Shown piece by piece: positions 27,063 through 36,113 of a DNA stretch of 64,000 nt. Under the pieces are notes generated by a model. That model searched no databases. It saw only the letters and a list, made by a program, of their open reading frames with translations, and was not told where the DNA came from. The position numbers and the translations under genes were made by a program. Each line of letters opens with the position of its first letter. Positions within the stretch are counted from its first letter, which is position 1. Source of the stretch: Maribacter algarum (ex Zhang et al. 2020) (GTDB taxonomy: Bacteria; Bacteroidota; Bacteroidia; Flavobacteriales; Flavobacteriaceae). The stretch is taken from the NCBI RefSeq assembly GCF_005885635.1, contig NZ_VATY01000004.1:124001-188000 (forward strand). Direction: 5' to 3'.

Positions 27063-27509
27063 TTATTGTTTTTGTTGAAGTTTGGTAAGCTTCTCTTTGT
27101 CTTTGGCAATCGACAATTCAAGCTTTTTAATCTTTTGATTAATTTTCATTTCATCTGACGGAGCTATCTTTCCTTTGCTTCTTCCTTTGGCTAATTTACT
27201 TTGCAATTTTCGGATTTTCATTTGGTTTTTCTCAATCCCTTTTTTCTTAGCGCTTATTGTGGAAATTAGCTTTTCTTGCTTTTTTACAGCTTTTTCGGCT
27301 TTTTTTTGCGCCTTTTCGGCTTTTTTTTGGGCTTTTTCGGCCTTATCGATTTCTTTCTGCGCTTCTTTGGCTTCTTTCAAATCTTGTTTCTGCTTCTCAA
27401 TTTGTTGTTGTGCAACCAAAACAGAATCAGAAGCTTGTTCAGTTTCCTGAGCATTTCCAAAATAGACAAAACCAACAAGTAAGGTAAGTGTTAAGAGGGA
27501 TTTTTTCAT
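27063..27509 (-). CDS. Exported Lys/Gln/Glu-rich coiled-coil protein
   Basis: About 148 residues from the ATG at 27509, which gives a clean signal peptide (MKKSLLTLTLLVGFVYFGNAQ). A start 15 codons upstream is less likely. The mature part is almost entirely a charged helix, with repeats of KAQKKAEKAQKKAEKAVKKQEKL that predict a long coiled coil. No enzymatic motif. A periplasmic structural or envelope role is plausible but not shown. It is transcribed divergently from mnmE. Confidence 0.75.
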   Translation of the reverse strand: MKKSLLTLTLLVGFVYFGNAQETEQASDSVLVAQQQIEKQKQDLKEAKEAQKEIDKAEKAQKKAEKAQKKAEKAVKKQEKLISTISAKKKGIEKNQMKIRKLQSKLAKGRSKGKIAPSDEMKINQKIKKLELSIAKDKEKLTKLQQKQ

Positions 27510-27577
27510 AATATCAAATCTATGTATTGTGCCCCTAAGATATAAAATAATCAAACCTATTTTAGCTATTTTTGCCT

Positions 27578-28975
27578 ATGCTTTTAAAAGACACTATTAT
27601 CGCCTTGGCCACTCCCTCAGGAGCTGGGGCAATCGCCGTTATTCGTGTTTCAGGTGTAGATGCCATATCAATTGTTGGTGATTTCTTTAAATCCATCCAT
27701 GGAAAAAATCTAACCAAGCAAAAAAGCCATACCATCATGTTAGGTCATATTGTGGAAGGCAATAAAACATATGACCAAGTTTTGGTGTCTTTATTTAAAA
27801 ATCCGCATTCCTATACAGGAGAAGATGTTGTCGAGATATCCTGTCATGGTTCTCAATACATACAACAACAAATCATTCAATTATTTCTCCGGAATGGCTG
27901 CCGTATGGCAGATGCAGGTGAATTTACACTACGTGCATTCTTAAACGGAAAACTAGATTTAAGTCAAGCAGAAGCAGTGGCGGATTTAATTGCATCCGAC
28001 AATGAAGCAAGTCATCAAATTGCTATTCAGCAAATGCGAGGCGGTTTTAGCAATGAAATTAAGACCCTGCGAGATGAACTTTTAAACTTTGCATCACTTA
28101 TTGAGCTAGAACTAGATTTCACAGAAGAAGATGTTGAATTTGCAAATCGTGACCAATTCAAAGATTTATTGCATCGGATTCAAAACGTACTCAGAAGACT
28201 AATCGATTCATTTGCGGTCGGAAATGTTATTAAGAATGGAATTCCCGTAGCCATTGTAGGTGAGCCCAATGTTGGTAAATCCACCTTATTGAATGCCCTT
28301 CTAAATGAGGAAAGAGCCATAGTATCAGAAATTGCAGGAACTACCAGAGATACCATTGAAGATGAAATCTCAATTGGAGGCCTAGGTTTCCGCTTTATAG
28401 ATACTGCTGGAATTCGAGAAACCGAAGATGTGGTTGAAGGAATAGGAATTCGAAAGACCTTTGAGAAAATAGAACAGGCTCAGGTTGTTTTCTATTTGGT
28501 TGATGGTTGTTCGTTGTTCGTTGATGGTAATCATCTGGAAAACTTAAAAGTAGAGATTGAGAAAGTAAAAAATCAATACCCTTTAAAACAACTCTTGGTT
28601 GTAATAAATAAAAAAGATATGCTTTCTGAAGTAAATCTATCAACTATCAACCTGCAACTAGCAACGGCTTTACTCCTATCAGCTAAAACAGGTGAAGGAG
28701 TCGAAGAATTAAAAAATCAACTCTTACAATTCGTTAACACTGGAACATTGCGCAACAATGAAACCATCGTCACAAATACGAGACACTATGATTCTTTAAT
28801 TAAGGCTTTAGAATCCGTTGAAAAAGTAAATTTTGGCATGGATGATGGCGTTTCCAGTGATTTACTTTCTTTGGATATTCGGGAAGCTCTCAATCACTTT
28901 GGCGAGATAACTGGAGAAATCACTTCCGATGATTTGTTGGGGAATATTTTTGCTAATTTTTGTATCGGGAAATAA
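27578..28975 (+). CDS. mnmE: tRNA modification GTPase MnmE
   Basis: About 465 residues from the ATG at 27578. A TTG two codons upstream is possible. The N-terminal folate-binding domain (DTIIALATPSGAGAIAVIRVSG), the helical region with DLSQAEAVADLIASDNEASH, the embedded GTPase domain with G1 GEPNVGKSTLLNALL, DTAGIRETEDVVE (G3) and NKKD (G4), and the C-terminal CIGK motif are all present. It works with MnmG to modify wobble uridine in tRNA. The aminotransferase gene begins 5 bp after its stop. Confidence 0.97.
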   Translation: MLLKDTIIALATPSGAGAIAVIRVSGVDAISIVGDFFKSIHGKNLTKQKSHTIMLGHIVEGNKTYDQVLVSLFKNPHSYTGEDVVEISCHGSQYIQQQIIQLFLRNGCRMADAGEFTLRAFLNGKLDLSQAEAVADLIASDNEASHQIAIQQMRGGFSNEIKTLRDELLNFASLIELELDFTEEDVEFANRDQFKDLLHRIQNVLRRLIDSFAVGNVIKNGIPVAIVGEPNVGKSTLLNALLNEERAIVSEIAGTTRDTIEDEISIGGLGFRFIDTAGIRETEDVVEGIGIRKTFEKIEQAQVVFYLVDGCSLFVDGNHLENLKVEIEKVKNQYPLKQLLVVINKKDMLSEVNLSTINLQLATALLLSAKTGEGVEELKNQLLQFVNTGTLRNNETIVTNTRHYDSLIKALESVEKVNFGMDDGVSSDLLSLDIREALNHFGEITGEITSDDLLGNIFANFCIGK

Positions 28976-28980
28976 AAGCG

Positions 28981-29838
28981 ATGGCCCATTATCCAAAAAA
29001 AGTATATTTAAACGGCGAGATTCTAGACGCTGAGAATGCCAAAATATCGGTCTTTGACAGAGGCTTTTTGTTTGGCGATGGCATTTATGAAGTAATGCTC
29101 CAAATCAATAGCAATTTCTTCTACGGTGCAGAACATCTAAAGAGACTCGCAGAGTGTCTTGAGAAAATTAATATTAAATTTGATGTTTCGAGCCTACCAG
29201 ATACAATTGAACAATTACTGCAGACCTGTGAATTAGAGGACAAAGACTGTTTACTCTATATACAGGTAACTCGTGGTATTGCACCCAGAAAGCATTCGTT
29301 TCCTACCAACATTGAGCCTACACTATTGATGTATGCCATACCCTTTATTTTGCCGGACATAAACGAAAAACCTATATCAGTAGTCATAGCCAAAGATTTT
29401 CGCTGGCACCGCTGCGATATTAAAATGACCTCCCTATTGGGGAATGTTATGGCCAATGATGTCGCTATCAAAGGAGGACATTACGAAACAGTCTTTTATA
29501 GGGATGGAAAAGTGACCGAAGCTTCCCATTCTAATATCTTTTTTGTGAAGGATGGAATTGTTTATACGCATCCAGCGGATGAAAATATTCTAAATGGCAT
29601 TACTCGAGAAATCGTCATTCAGTTGTGTCGTGAAAGTAATATTCCCATTCAGGAAAAAGGAATATTGGAGCAAGATATCAACGAAATGGATGAAGCCTTC
29701 TTGACCGGAACCTCAACTCAAATCGCCTCAATTCAAAAAATTGATGAGCACGCCTATTACGAGGGGAATGAACCTGGGGTAATCACCAAAAAATTGCAAT
29801 TGCTTTTTCTTGAGCTTAAGAATAGTTATGTGTCTTAG
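28981..29838 (+). CDS. Class IV PLP aminotransferase (D-amino-acid / branched-chain type)
   Basis: About 285 residues from the ATG at 28981. An upstream ATG at 28960 would overlap mnmE. Fold-type IV hallmarks: VFDRGFLFGDGIYEVML near the N-terminus, the PLP Lys in the region of DIKMTSLLGNVMANDVA, VTEASHSNIFFVKDG, and LTGTSTQIASIQKI. It may be a D-alanine aminotransferase (Dat-like), making D-amino acids for cell wall or metabolism, but a branched-chain or 4-amino-4-deoxychorismate lyase role cannot be excluded. It probably shares the mnmE transcript. Its 3' end overlaps the opposite-strand gene by 23 bp. Confidence 0.88.
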   Translation: MAHYPKKVYLNGEILDAENAKISVFDRGFLFGDGIYEVMLQINSNFFYGAEHLKRLAECLEKINIKFDVSSLPDTIEQLLQTCELEDKDCLLYIQVTRGIAPRKHSFPTNIEPTLLMYAIPFILPDINEKPISVVIAKDFRWHRCDIKMTSLLGNVMANDVAIKGGHYETVFYRDGKVTEASHSNIFFVKDGIVYTHPADENILNGITREIVIQLCRESNIPIQEKGILEQDINEMDEAFLTGTSTQIASIQKIDEHAYYEGNEPGVITKKLQLLFLELKNSYVS

Positions 29839-30199
29839 CCGCAGTAGATTCTTCAGCTAATTTTTTAAACTGTTCGTAGATATACATTTTCTCTTTTAAA
29901 GTAAACTCCTTAGATTCAAACCAATCGTAGGCCGCAATTTTTTCATTCTCGATTTGTGCTTTTCGAATTGCCTTTAGTGATAATAAATGCCAATGCACAC
30001 CTTTCTGTCTTGAAACGCAATAACCCACATCTTCAATAATATAGGAGGCTCTAGGCTGATTGTAGAGACGTACACCATTCTTTAAAATCGCCAATGTCTT
30101 TGTTAATTTTACCACTTCGGAAAAAGAATAACGGGCAAAATCACCAAAACCGTCTTGTTTGACATTGTATACTTTATCACCAACTTCAAGTTCTCTCAT
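29816..30199 (-). CDS. Conserved hypothetical protein
   Basis: A 127-residue soluble protein. The N-terminus reads as a small beta domain (MRELEVGDKVYNVKQDGFGDFARYSFSEV), followed by a helical C-terminus (ESKEFTLKEKMYIYEQFKKLAEES). No signal peptide, membrane segment or known catalytic motif. Its last codons overlap the aminotransferase gene tail to tail (29816-29838). No function is offered. Confidence 0.75.
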   Translation of the reverse strand: MRELEVGDKVYNVKQDGFGDFARYSFSEVVKLTKTLAILKNGVRLYNQPRASYIIEDVGYCVSRQKGVHWHLLSLKAIRKAQIENEKIAAYDWFESKEFTLKEKMYIYEQFKKLAEESTAAKTHNYS

Positions 30200-30277
30200 A
30201 CGCTTAAAAGCCCGCTAAAATAATGGGACTTATACGTTAAAAAAAAGAAGTGATTTAGTACTTATCAACAAAATGAA

Positions 30278-30736
30278 TTATTGAATGACACCCATTGTTA
30301 TAAGTGTTGTTACCCAGACAATTACTGAAGAAATAAAAATACCAATCGTATTGGCGATAAAGGCTTTCTGTCGTTCAAATTTAAATATATAGCTTGCGAT
30401 ACTGCCCGCATATACACCAGTGCCGGGTATAGGCAACATAACGAAGAATATTAGTCCGAAAAATCCGTATTTTTTGATTTTTTCCCCGGAGCCAAGTTTT
30501 GCTTTCTTAGCAACATAAACTGCTGCTTTTTTATAAAACCTTAGACGCAAAAGGTAGGTGTTGATATGCTCTAAGAAAAAAAACATCAAAGGAAAAACAA
30601 GGACGTTTGCCACGAAGCAAAAAAAGAATACCCAATAGATATTAGCGCCTGAATACATGCCATAGGGAATACCAACCTTGGCTTCTCCAAATGGGGAAAT
30701 ACTCCATAACATGGCAATTAAAATATCGTGAATCAA
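30278..30736 (-). CDS. Small multidrug-export-type membrane protein (COG2426-like)
   Basis: A 152-residue membrane protein with four or so hydrophobic segments. The signature SISPFGEAKVGIPYGMYSG, followed by LMFFFLEHI and VMLPIPGTGVYAGSIASYIF, fits the family named small multidrug export. A TTG at 30736 is used as the start because it completes the first helix. An ATG at 30712 would shorten it by eight residues. The transport activity of this family is poorly tested. Confidence 0.8.
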   Translation of the reverse strand: MIHDILIAMLWSISPFGEAKVGIPYGMYSGANIYWVFFFCFVANVLVFPLMFFFLEHINTYLLRLRFYKKAAVYVAKKAKLGSGEKIKKYGFFGLIFFVMLPIPGTGVYAGSIASYIFKFERQKAFIANTIGIFISSVIVWVTTLITMGVIQ

Positions 30737-30857
30737 AGCAACTTTTTAATTTGTAAAACTAACGCCCAAATCTGGCTTGTAGTGTTAAAGAAGCGCCAAA
30801 AAAGTTAAATAGTTCATTTATTCCCTAGAATGTTTATCTGCGGGAAAATTATACCAT

Positions 30858-32612
30858 TCAATTCTGGAATACTTTTGGGTATACCCATAAATATCCAAAA
30901 CCAAATAAAGCCACAAGAAAGAACCAAATTGGATGTATTGAGGCAGTAATAGTCCTTTCTACAAAACTGTCAGATATTGCAGTAAAAAACCTTCTATTTG
31001 CTTTCTGCCGTCTTTTAGTTCTTAAAGACTGCCAAGTAGTACTATCTACAACAAAAAAATCCAAACCTACATGAGTTTTATCTTTAAGAAGAAGGGAATT
31101 CCATCCTTTATTTTTGGGGTAGGTTGTACTGCTCCAAAGTGAAGGAATATCTACATGTTGTCTCAATGCAATTTGATATTTATCAGTACTGAACACTTGA
31201 GGTTTTTCGATGGATGTTCGAAGTTCAAATTGAAAAGGGTGGTTTTCCAAAGGGAAATTGTTAGTTACCTCCCAATCTGTTAGCAGAGTTTTTTTCTTGG
31301 AGAGCTTATTTACAATTTCAGACCAAAATTGACGATAGATCCCTGTTTTACCATCTAGTTGGAGCTGATAGGTGTTTTGGATTACAGAAGCCCCTATCCT
31401 ACCCTGCTGTATCCGTTTATATGCTGTTACAAGATTTCCCTTAGAAGTATGAATTTCTTCTATTCCATCAACATCCTTAAATCGAAATGTGAATTTCTCC
31501 AATAATACCTTCGGAAATTCATTCAAGGTCGCCTTGGGAATTCCATCCTTCTCAAATTCTAATCCGTGTCTTTTAGAAGACCTGTCAAATAAGCTAGCTT
31601 CTGACTGGACAAACAATCCCATTCCTTTATGCTGTATTGTTTTTTCAATAGATGTCCAGGACCTGGTGGATAAGTTTCTAAAGGAAGTTCCGTCAATGAA
31701 AAGCAAATCAAAGTTTTCCAATTCTTTTTCCCCAAAACGATAGATAGGAATTCTTTTCGTATTGAAATACTCGAACTTATAGCGCCCACGAGTTAATTGA
31801 CTTCTTACTACTACCTCATGCCCCATTTCTGCTAAATAGTTTTTCAAATATTTCGTCTCAAAAGTTGGGAAGCTATTGACCAAAAGTATTTTAAGGCTAT
31901 TTTTATCTATCACTTTGAAGGGCAAGGGTTCTTTCAAAATCGCTTCTCCTAAGGAGTCCTTTTCAACCAATTGAAAAACAAAGTTCCCAATTGCTTTTAA
32001 GGGAGTAGAAAGTTCAAACGCCTGAATCGTTTCAGAATTGAACTCGAGCGAATCCAGGCCTTGCGAATTGCCATCCTGAAGGACAAGCCTATGAGAAGCT
32101 CTTGCGTTATGATATCTGCCTTCAATTTTCAAAGGCTCGCCCAAAACATTTTCCTGGGTATATTTTAAATCTATTATTCCGGAGGGTACCTCAGCTCCCA
32201 AATAGCGCACAGAACGATTTTCAAATTGCCAAAAATCATAGGAGGCAACGCCATTCCCCAAGACAAACAAATTACCCAATGAATCTAAGACTTGACCTAT
32301 TTGAGCATTCTCCTGATAATCAAGAATTGTAATCCCTTTTATGCTCTTTTTTAAACTATCTAGATGTTTTTGACTGTAACCGTTTGTTAGCAGTACTCCT
32401 GCATTTGATTGCACTACCCTTTTACTCAGCGGCTTAAGGGCCAACATAGCAAGCGAAAGGATGGTTATCAGGGAAATCAAACTATGAAAATAGAATCGTT
32501 TTTTTATGGGGGTACTCCATTCTTTCCAAACAAATAAAATCCATAATACCGATGCCGCAATAGCAACTGGCCAAAGTAAATAAGAGTTTTGAAAAAGATC
32601 TGTATCAATCAT
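30858..32612 (-). CDS. Membrane protein with GATase-like domain, last gene of the MoxR operon
   Basis: A 584-residue protein with two hydrophobic helices at the N-terminus (about residues 10-65) and one at the C-terminus (SIHPIWFFLVALFGFGYLWV). The middle contains an alpha/beta domain that looks like a class I glutamine-amidotransferase fold (ILLVNSFPTFETKYLKNYLA, then ENFDLLFIDGTSF), without a convincing catalytic Cys. It overlaps the upstream gene by 8 bp, so it belongs to the same transcript as moxR, DUF58 and BatA-like genes. Exact role unknown. In this setting such proteins are envelope components of the MoxR complex. Confidence 0.8.
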   Translation of the reverse strand: MIDTDLFQNSYLLWPVAIAASVLWILFVWKEWSTPIKKRFYFHSLISLITILSLAMLALKPLSKRVVQSNAGVLLTNGYSQKHLDSLKKSIKGITILDYQENAQIGQVLDSLGNLFVLGNGVASYDFWQFENRSVRYLGAEVPSGIIDLKYTQENVLGEPLKIEGRYHNARASHRLVLQDGNSQGLDSLEFNSETIQAFELSTPLKAIGNFVFQLVEKDSLGEAILKEPLPFKVIDKNSLKILLVNSFPTFETKYLKNYLAEMGHEVVVRSQLTRGRYKFEYFNTKRIPIYRFGEKELENFDLLFIDGTSFRNLSTRSWTSIEKTIQHKGMGLFVQSEASLFDRSSKRHGLEFEKDGIPKATLNEFPKVLLEKFTFRFKDVDGIEEIHTSKGNLVTAYKRIQQGRIGASVIQNTYQLQLDGKTGIYRQFWSEIVNKLSKKKTLLTDWEVTNNFPLENHPFQFELRTSIEKPQVFSTDKYQIALRQHVDIPSLWSSTTYPKNKGWNSLLLKDKTHVGLDFFVVDSTTWQSLRTKRRQKANRRFFTAISDSFVERTITASIHPIWFFLVALFGFGYLWVYPKVFQN

Positions 32613-34830
32613 TGATTTCCAATTCTTTTAGCATCAATGTATTCATCTCGTCTTGAAAAAAGGTTCTTTTGGAAGGGTTGGCTTCAATAGTGGGCAATGC
32701 CCGTAATAATCCGGATTGCACTTCAAGTAATTCTTGCACAGTTATTTGCTCCTTTTCAGATATCCATTTTAAGCGTTGTAGTGTATTGAGGTATTTACTT
32801 GGGTTTTTAATTGCTAAAACGGCCAACTCATTTCCAGCAGCATCGAAAAGTCCTCTATCTGTATCTACTAGTTTAGATTGATTAGCAACAATCTCGGTAA
32901 TTCTAGTAACAGCTTCCCGCATTGCGGAAAAATCATCTTCCTTGACTACATCATCAACCTTCTGTAAAGTTTTGATGTCTTTAATTTCTCCGCTTAATCG
33001 TTTGTCTTCCTTTATGGGCGGTGGGTCGAAGCCAATGCGATGCACATAAATTCGAGAGCTGTTTTTAATCTCTTGAATCAACTTCAAGGCCCGATATTGG
33101 TAAGGCAAAGAGTTTTCGGGAGTATACAAACGAAGATGTAATTCTGCATCCCACATTTCAGCCATCGCCTGTCGTAGTTTACTTTTTAAAGATTGTGTGA
33201 AAAGAGTTGATTCTTCGGGGTCATCATGGTTGTGTAAATAATTGCTGAGCGGGTCTTCCTCTTCATCAGTCTCTTCTTCTTCATGGTCGAGATCTGCAAG
33301 GTTATGCTCATTGTCGTGGTCATGGTCATGTGTGTACGCTCCCAATGGGTCATCTTCTTCCTGTTCACCTTCTGGCAATGCCTCTGGTTCAATTTCTTCA
33401 GTAACCTGAATCCCCGAATCCGCTTCATCACCCATAAATTCCCCATATTTTAATCGGAGCGCCTTTTGGTCATAACCCAATTCGTTGCTGGTAAAATTGA
33501 ATTCCTTTTCAGTAAGCTTGTTTTTATCGGCAATCAATTTCTCAGTGTCGATAATTAGCTGTCGTTGACTTCTAAAGTAATCCGGCATTAAATCAACACC
33601 CATGGTACCTTCCACGGCAAATCGATTCGAAACTGTATCACGTATTACCGCGAAAAAAGTTTCACTGCGGGCTCGGTTGGGTTTGGGCTGCTTTGTATCT
33701 ATAGCTTCTATATAGAAATACAATTCGTCACCGGCCTCCATTTTTAGTGCAGCCAAATCTATCGTCTTCTTCAAATTCAGTTTTTTACTTCTGGAATTAA
33801 GGGCACCAAAAGACAATCGCTCTTCTCTAAACTTAACGGATTCTCCCTCACCCTTGGTTACTGTTGCAATAATGTAAACATCTGAAATTCCGTAATCATC
33901 AGAGATTAAAGTATTGAAATTCAGTATTTTATCATCTTTCGCGTCAAATGAGCTAAACTGCTTTAGCTGTTGTATTTCAATTTCAGGAATCTCATCTTTT
34001 ACCACTTCTATTGAATACAAGTCTGACAAATAGTTCGTGCCTCCTAAATCCTTAAACTTGAAATTGTAAAATCCTGATTGCGCTAACTGGATGCTTTTTA
34101 TATATTTTGTGCCCTTCAATTTCATGGAATTACTTTCTCCATTTCTTTCCATAAAAACACTATCCACAACTTTATCGAATTGAATGCTCCAAAAGATAGT
34201 TGAACCTTCCAAAGCTTTGATATTCATATTCGTTGTTGTTTTGGGAGGGAGCCCTGTGTAAGCAGGATATTTAATAGTAAGCCTTTGTTCCTTGATACTT
34301 GGGGGATTTGATTCGGACACCACAGAATCCAAAGCTTGAAAAACAATGGCTTCCTTAGTTGCGGGACTATTATTACTAGTATTCAGATTTCCAAACAAAT
34401 TGAAATAGTACAGAAAAAAAGCAGCTACTCCGAAAACCAATAACCAAAGAAGCGCCCTTTTCAAAGGGACTTTAGGTTCCACTTTGCCAATTTCAGTTTT
34501 CAACCGCTCTTCTATCCTATGCCTTTGCAATAAAGCTATATCAGAAAGTTCAGTTTTTGGAGTTAGAAATAATCCTGTGCTGTTCTCCATTCCTCCCAAG
34601 CTTTGATCCAAAAAGCTAGAAGCTTTGTTAAGGTTAATTTGCCAAGGCTTTCTGATTAAAAGTAATACCAGTCCACAAACGACAAAGCCACACATTGTTG
34701 CCATGAGATTAAAGCTTACAGCAAAAACCAACAAAGCAAAACCCAAAGCGTATGCACAGACCTCAACGACGAGCAGAAATTGCCATCGTTTTGTAAACTG
34801 AATGACTATATGTTTTCCAGTCATACTCAT
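32605..34830 (-). CDS. DUF4175-like large membrane-anchored protein with His/Asp-rich insert
   Basis: About 741 residues from the ATG at 34830, which overlaps the preceding TGA by 4 bp (ATGA). An upstream ATG at 34896 would overlap the neighbour by 70 bp and is rejected. Two hydrophobic regions precede a third near residue 150, then a long extracytoplasmic part with beta domains (KQRLTIKYPAYTGLPPKTT) of the DUF4175 kind. A strongly acidic and His-rich stretch (positions about 33200-33335, pattern THDHDHDNEHN and EEEETDEEEDPLSNYLHNHDD) precedes the helical C-terminal part. That stretch could bind divalent metal. Part of the MoxR operon. Confidence 0.8.
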   Translation of the reverse strand: MSMTGKHIVIQFTKRWQFLLVVEVCAYALGFALLVFAVSFNLMATMCGFVVCGLVLLLIRKPWQINLNKASSFLDQSLGGMENSTGLFLTPKTELSDIALLQRHRIEERLKTEIGKVEPKVPLKRALLWLLVFGVAAFFLYYFNLFGNLNTSNNSPATKEAIVFQALDSVVSESNPPSIKEQRLTIKYPAYTGLPPKTTTNMNIKALEGSTIFWSIQFDKVVDSVFMERNGESNSMKLKGTKYIKSIQLAQSGFYNFKFKDLGGTNYLSDLYSIEVVKDEIPEIEIQQLKQFSSFDAKDDKILNFNTLISDDYGISDVYIIATVTKGEGESVKFREERLSFGALNSRSKKLNLKKTIDLAALKMEAGDELYFYIEAIDTKQPKPNRARSETFFAVIRDTVSNRFAVEGTMGVDLMPDYFRSQRQLIIDTEKLIADKNKLTEKEFNFTSNELGYDQKALRLKYGEFMGDEADSGIQVTEEIEPEALPEGEQEEDDPLGAYTHDHDHDNEHNLADLDHEEEETDEEEDPLSNYLHNHDDPEESTLFTQSLKSKLRQAMAEMWDAELHLRLYTPENSLPYQYRALKLIQEIKNSSRIYVHRIGFDPPPIKEDKRLSGEIKDIKTLQKVDDVVKEDDFSAMREAVTRITEIVANQSKLVDTDRGLFDAAGNELAVLAIKNPSKYLNTLQRLKWISEKEQITVQELLEVQSGLLRALPTIEANPSKRTFFQDEMNTLMLKELEIND

Positions 34831-36113
34831 TGCTTTCTCAATTTGGATACAATACGTTCTAAAATGATAACCAGAATCAAAGCCAACCATAGCCAAGAAG
34901 TCATTTGAACTAGACCAGCTGTATTTTTTATCAGTTTTACTTCTGATTTTAAGGGCTGGAGTTCATTTTCAGCCACTGTTCTTACATCGCTCATACGTAT
35001 TGTGCGTTCAAGTCCCGCTCTTTGATTCAGAAGTTTTAATAGCTTTTCAGGAAGATGTTCTTTAACAATATTTTCACTATTCAATAATTCTGTAAGATGA
35101 AAAAGGTTTTGGGTTGGGCCTTCTGTAATTAATTGACTTGCGAAGGTATCAGGTTGATAGCTAATAACATTTGCTTGCGTTTCAAGAGTTAGCGTATGAT
35201 CAAACGTAATAAGTGTATTAAAATCCTCGATATCCTTTATATCGTTTAAAACTTCAATCTTCAGTGGTCTATCCAAAAATCGGGAAATACCACGATAGGC
35301 CGCTTGAATAAATTGGACTTGGTTGCTTAAAGAATCATTTTCAAGAATGCCTATTTTAATTGGAATGTCTTTTTTGAGGGCAATCCAGTCTTTTGAATCG
35401 GATGTCAATAAACGTATGCTATCCTTTTGAGTATTAAACTCAATCAAATCACTATCAAAAGAGATACTGTCCTTTTTAAAGGAAAGTGAATTAGTGTTGC
35501 TTGACATGGTAAGCACTTCAGCATAAGCATCTTTCTCTTTTGCCTCAGTTAGATTTTGATTGATTTCATTGGACTCAACAACTATCCAATGTGTATTTGT
35601 TTTAATTTTTGGACGCTTACCTTTCAAACCTTTTCTAAATCCTCTGGAAAAAATGACAATACTATCCGAAGGAATGAATTGCATTTCTCGCGCTAATTGC
35701 CAATAGGAAGGTGTATTTGAAAGCTTCGAAAAATCATAATCATTCCATTTAGGAAATCCACTTTCTAGGATTCGAACAGATTCCTTCGAAATCGTATCCA
35801 AAATAGAACGCATCCGTTCATCGTTAACTAAGCTAGACTCAACCAAATAGCTGATAGCCGTATTTTCTTCCATCGAGGTAATACTGGGTTCTGCCATGAT
35901 AAAAACCAACAATAGAATGGTAAGCAGTCGTAAAAGTAATAACCACAATTCGTTAAGTTTGATACTACTCGTTTGCTTTGGTTCAGATGCTTCGAGCAGT
36001 TTTGTACTACCTACCTTTATCGTTTTTACCTTTTTACGGCTCCATAAATGTATTGCAATTGGGATTAGCAATCCCAATAACCCCCATAGATATATAGCGT
36101 TTGCGAATACCAT
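34827..36113 (-). CDS. BatA-like membrane protein
   Basis: A 428-residue protein that opens with the double-transmembrane N-terminal domain of the BatA family (LWGLLGLLIPIAIHLWSRKKVKTIKVGS, then LNELWLLLLRLLTILLLVFIM). It has a soluble middle and a C-terminal anchor (WLWLALILVIILERIV). Unlike classic BatA it has no obvious intact VWA MIDAS motif. It starts at the base after the DUF58 stop, confirming an operon. Confidence 0.85.
   Translation of the reverse strand: MVFANAIYLWGLLGLLIPIAIHLWSRKKVKTIKVGSTKLLEASEPKQTSSIKLNELWLLLLRLLTILLLVFIMAEPSITSMEENTAISYLVESSLVNDERMRSILDTISKESVRILESGFPKWNDYDFSKLSNTPSYWQLAREMQFIPSDSIVIFSRGFRKGLKGKRPKIKTNTHWIVVESNEINQNLTEAKEKDAYAEVLTMSSNTNSLSFKKDSISFDSDLIEFNTQKDSIRLLTSDSKDWIALKKDIPIKIGILENDSLSNQVQFIQAAYRGISRFLDRPLKIEVLNDIKDIEDFNTLITFDHTLTLETQANVISYQPDTFASQLITEGPTQNLFHLTELLNSENIVKEHLPEKLLKLLNQRAGLERTIRMSDVRTVAENELQPLKSEVKLIKNTAGLVQMTSWLWLALILVIILERIVSKLRKQ

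Noticed and set aside
27175-27487. Phe-rich plus-strand open frames opposite the coiled-coil gene
   Set aside because: They are the reverse complement of Lys-rich codons; the minus-strand gene has a signal peptide and a coherent coiled coil.
27515-27522. TAGATTTG (minus strand) as promoter of the coiled-coil gene
   Set aside because: It implies a leaderless or truncated transcript at 27509 and has no -33 partner at the right spacing.
27567-27574. TATTTTTG as an mnmE promoter box
   Set aside because: It is only three bases from the ATG, so the transcript would start inside the gene.
34831-34896. Upstream start of the DUF4175-like gene
   Set aside because: It overlaps the BatA-like gene by 70 bp, while the ATG at 34830 gives an ATGA overlap typical of coupled genes.
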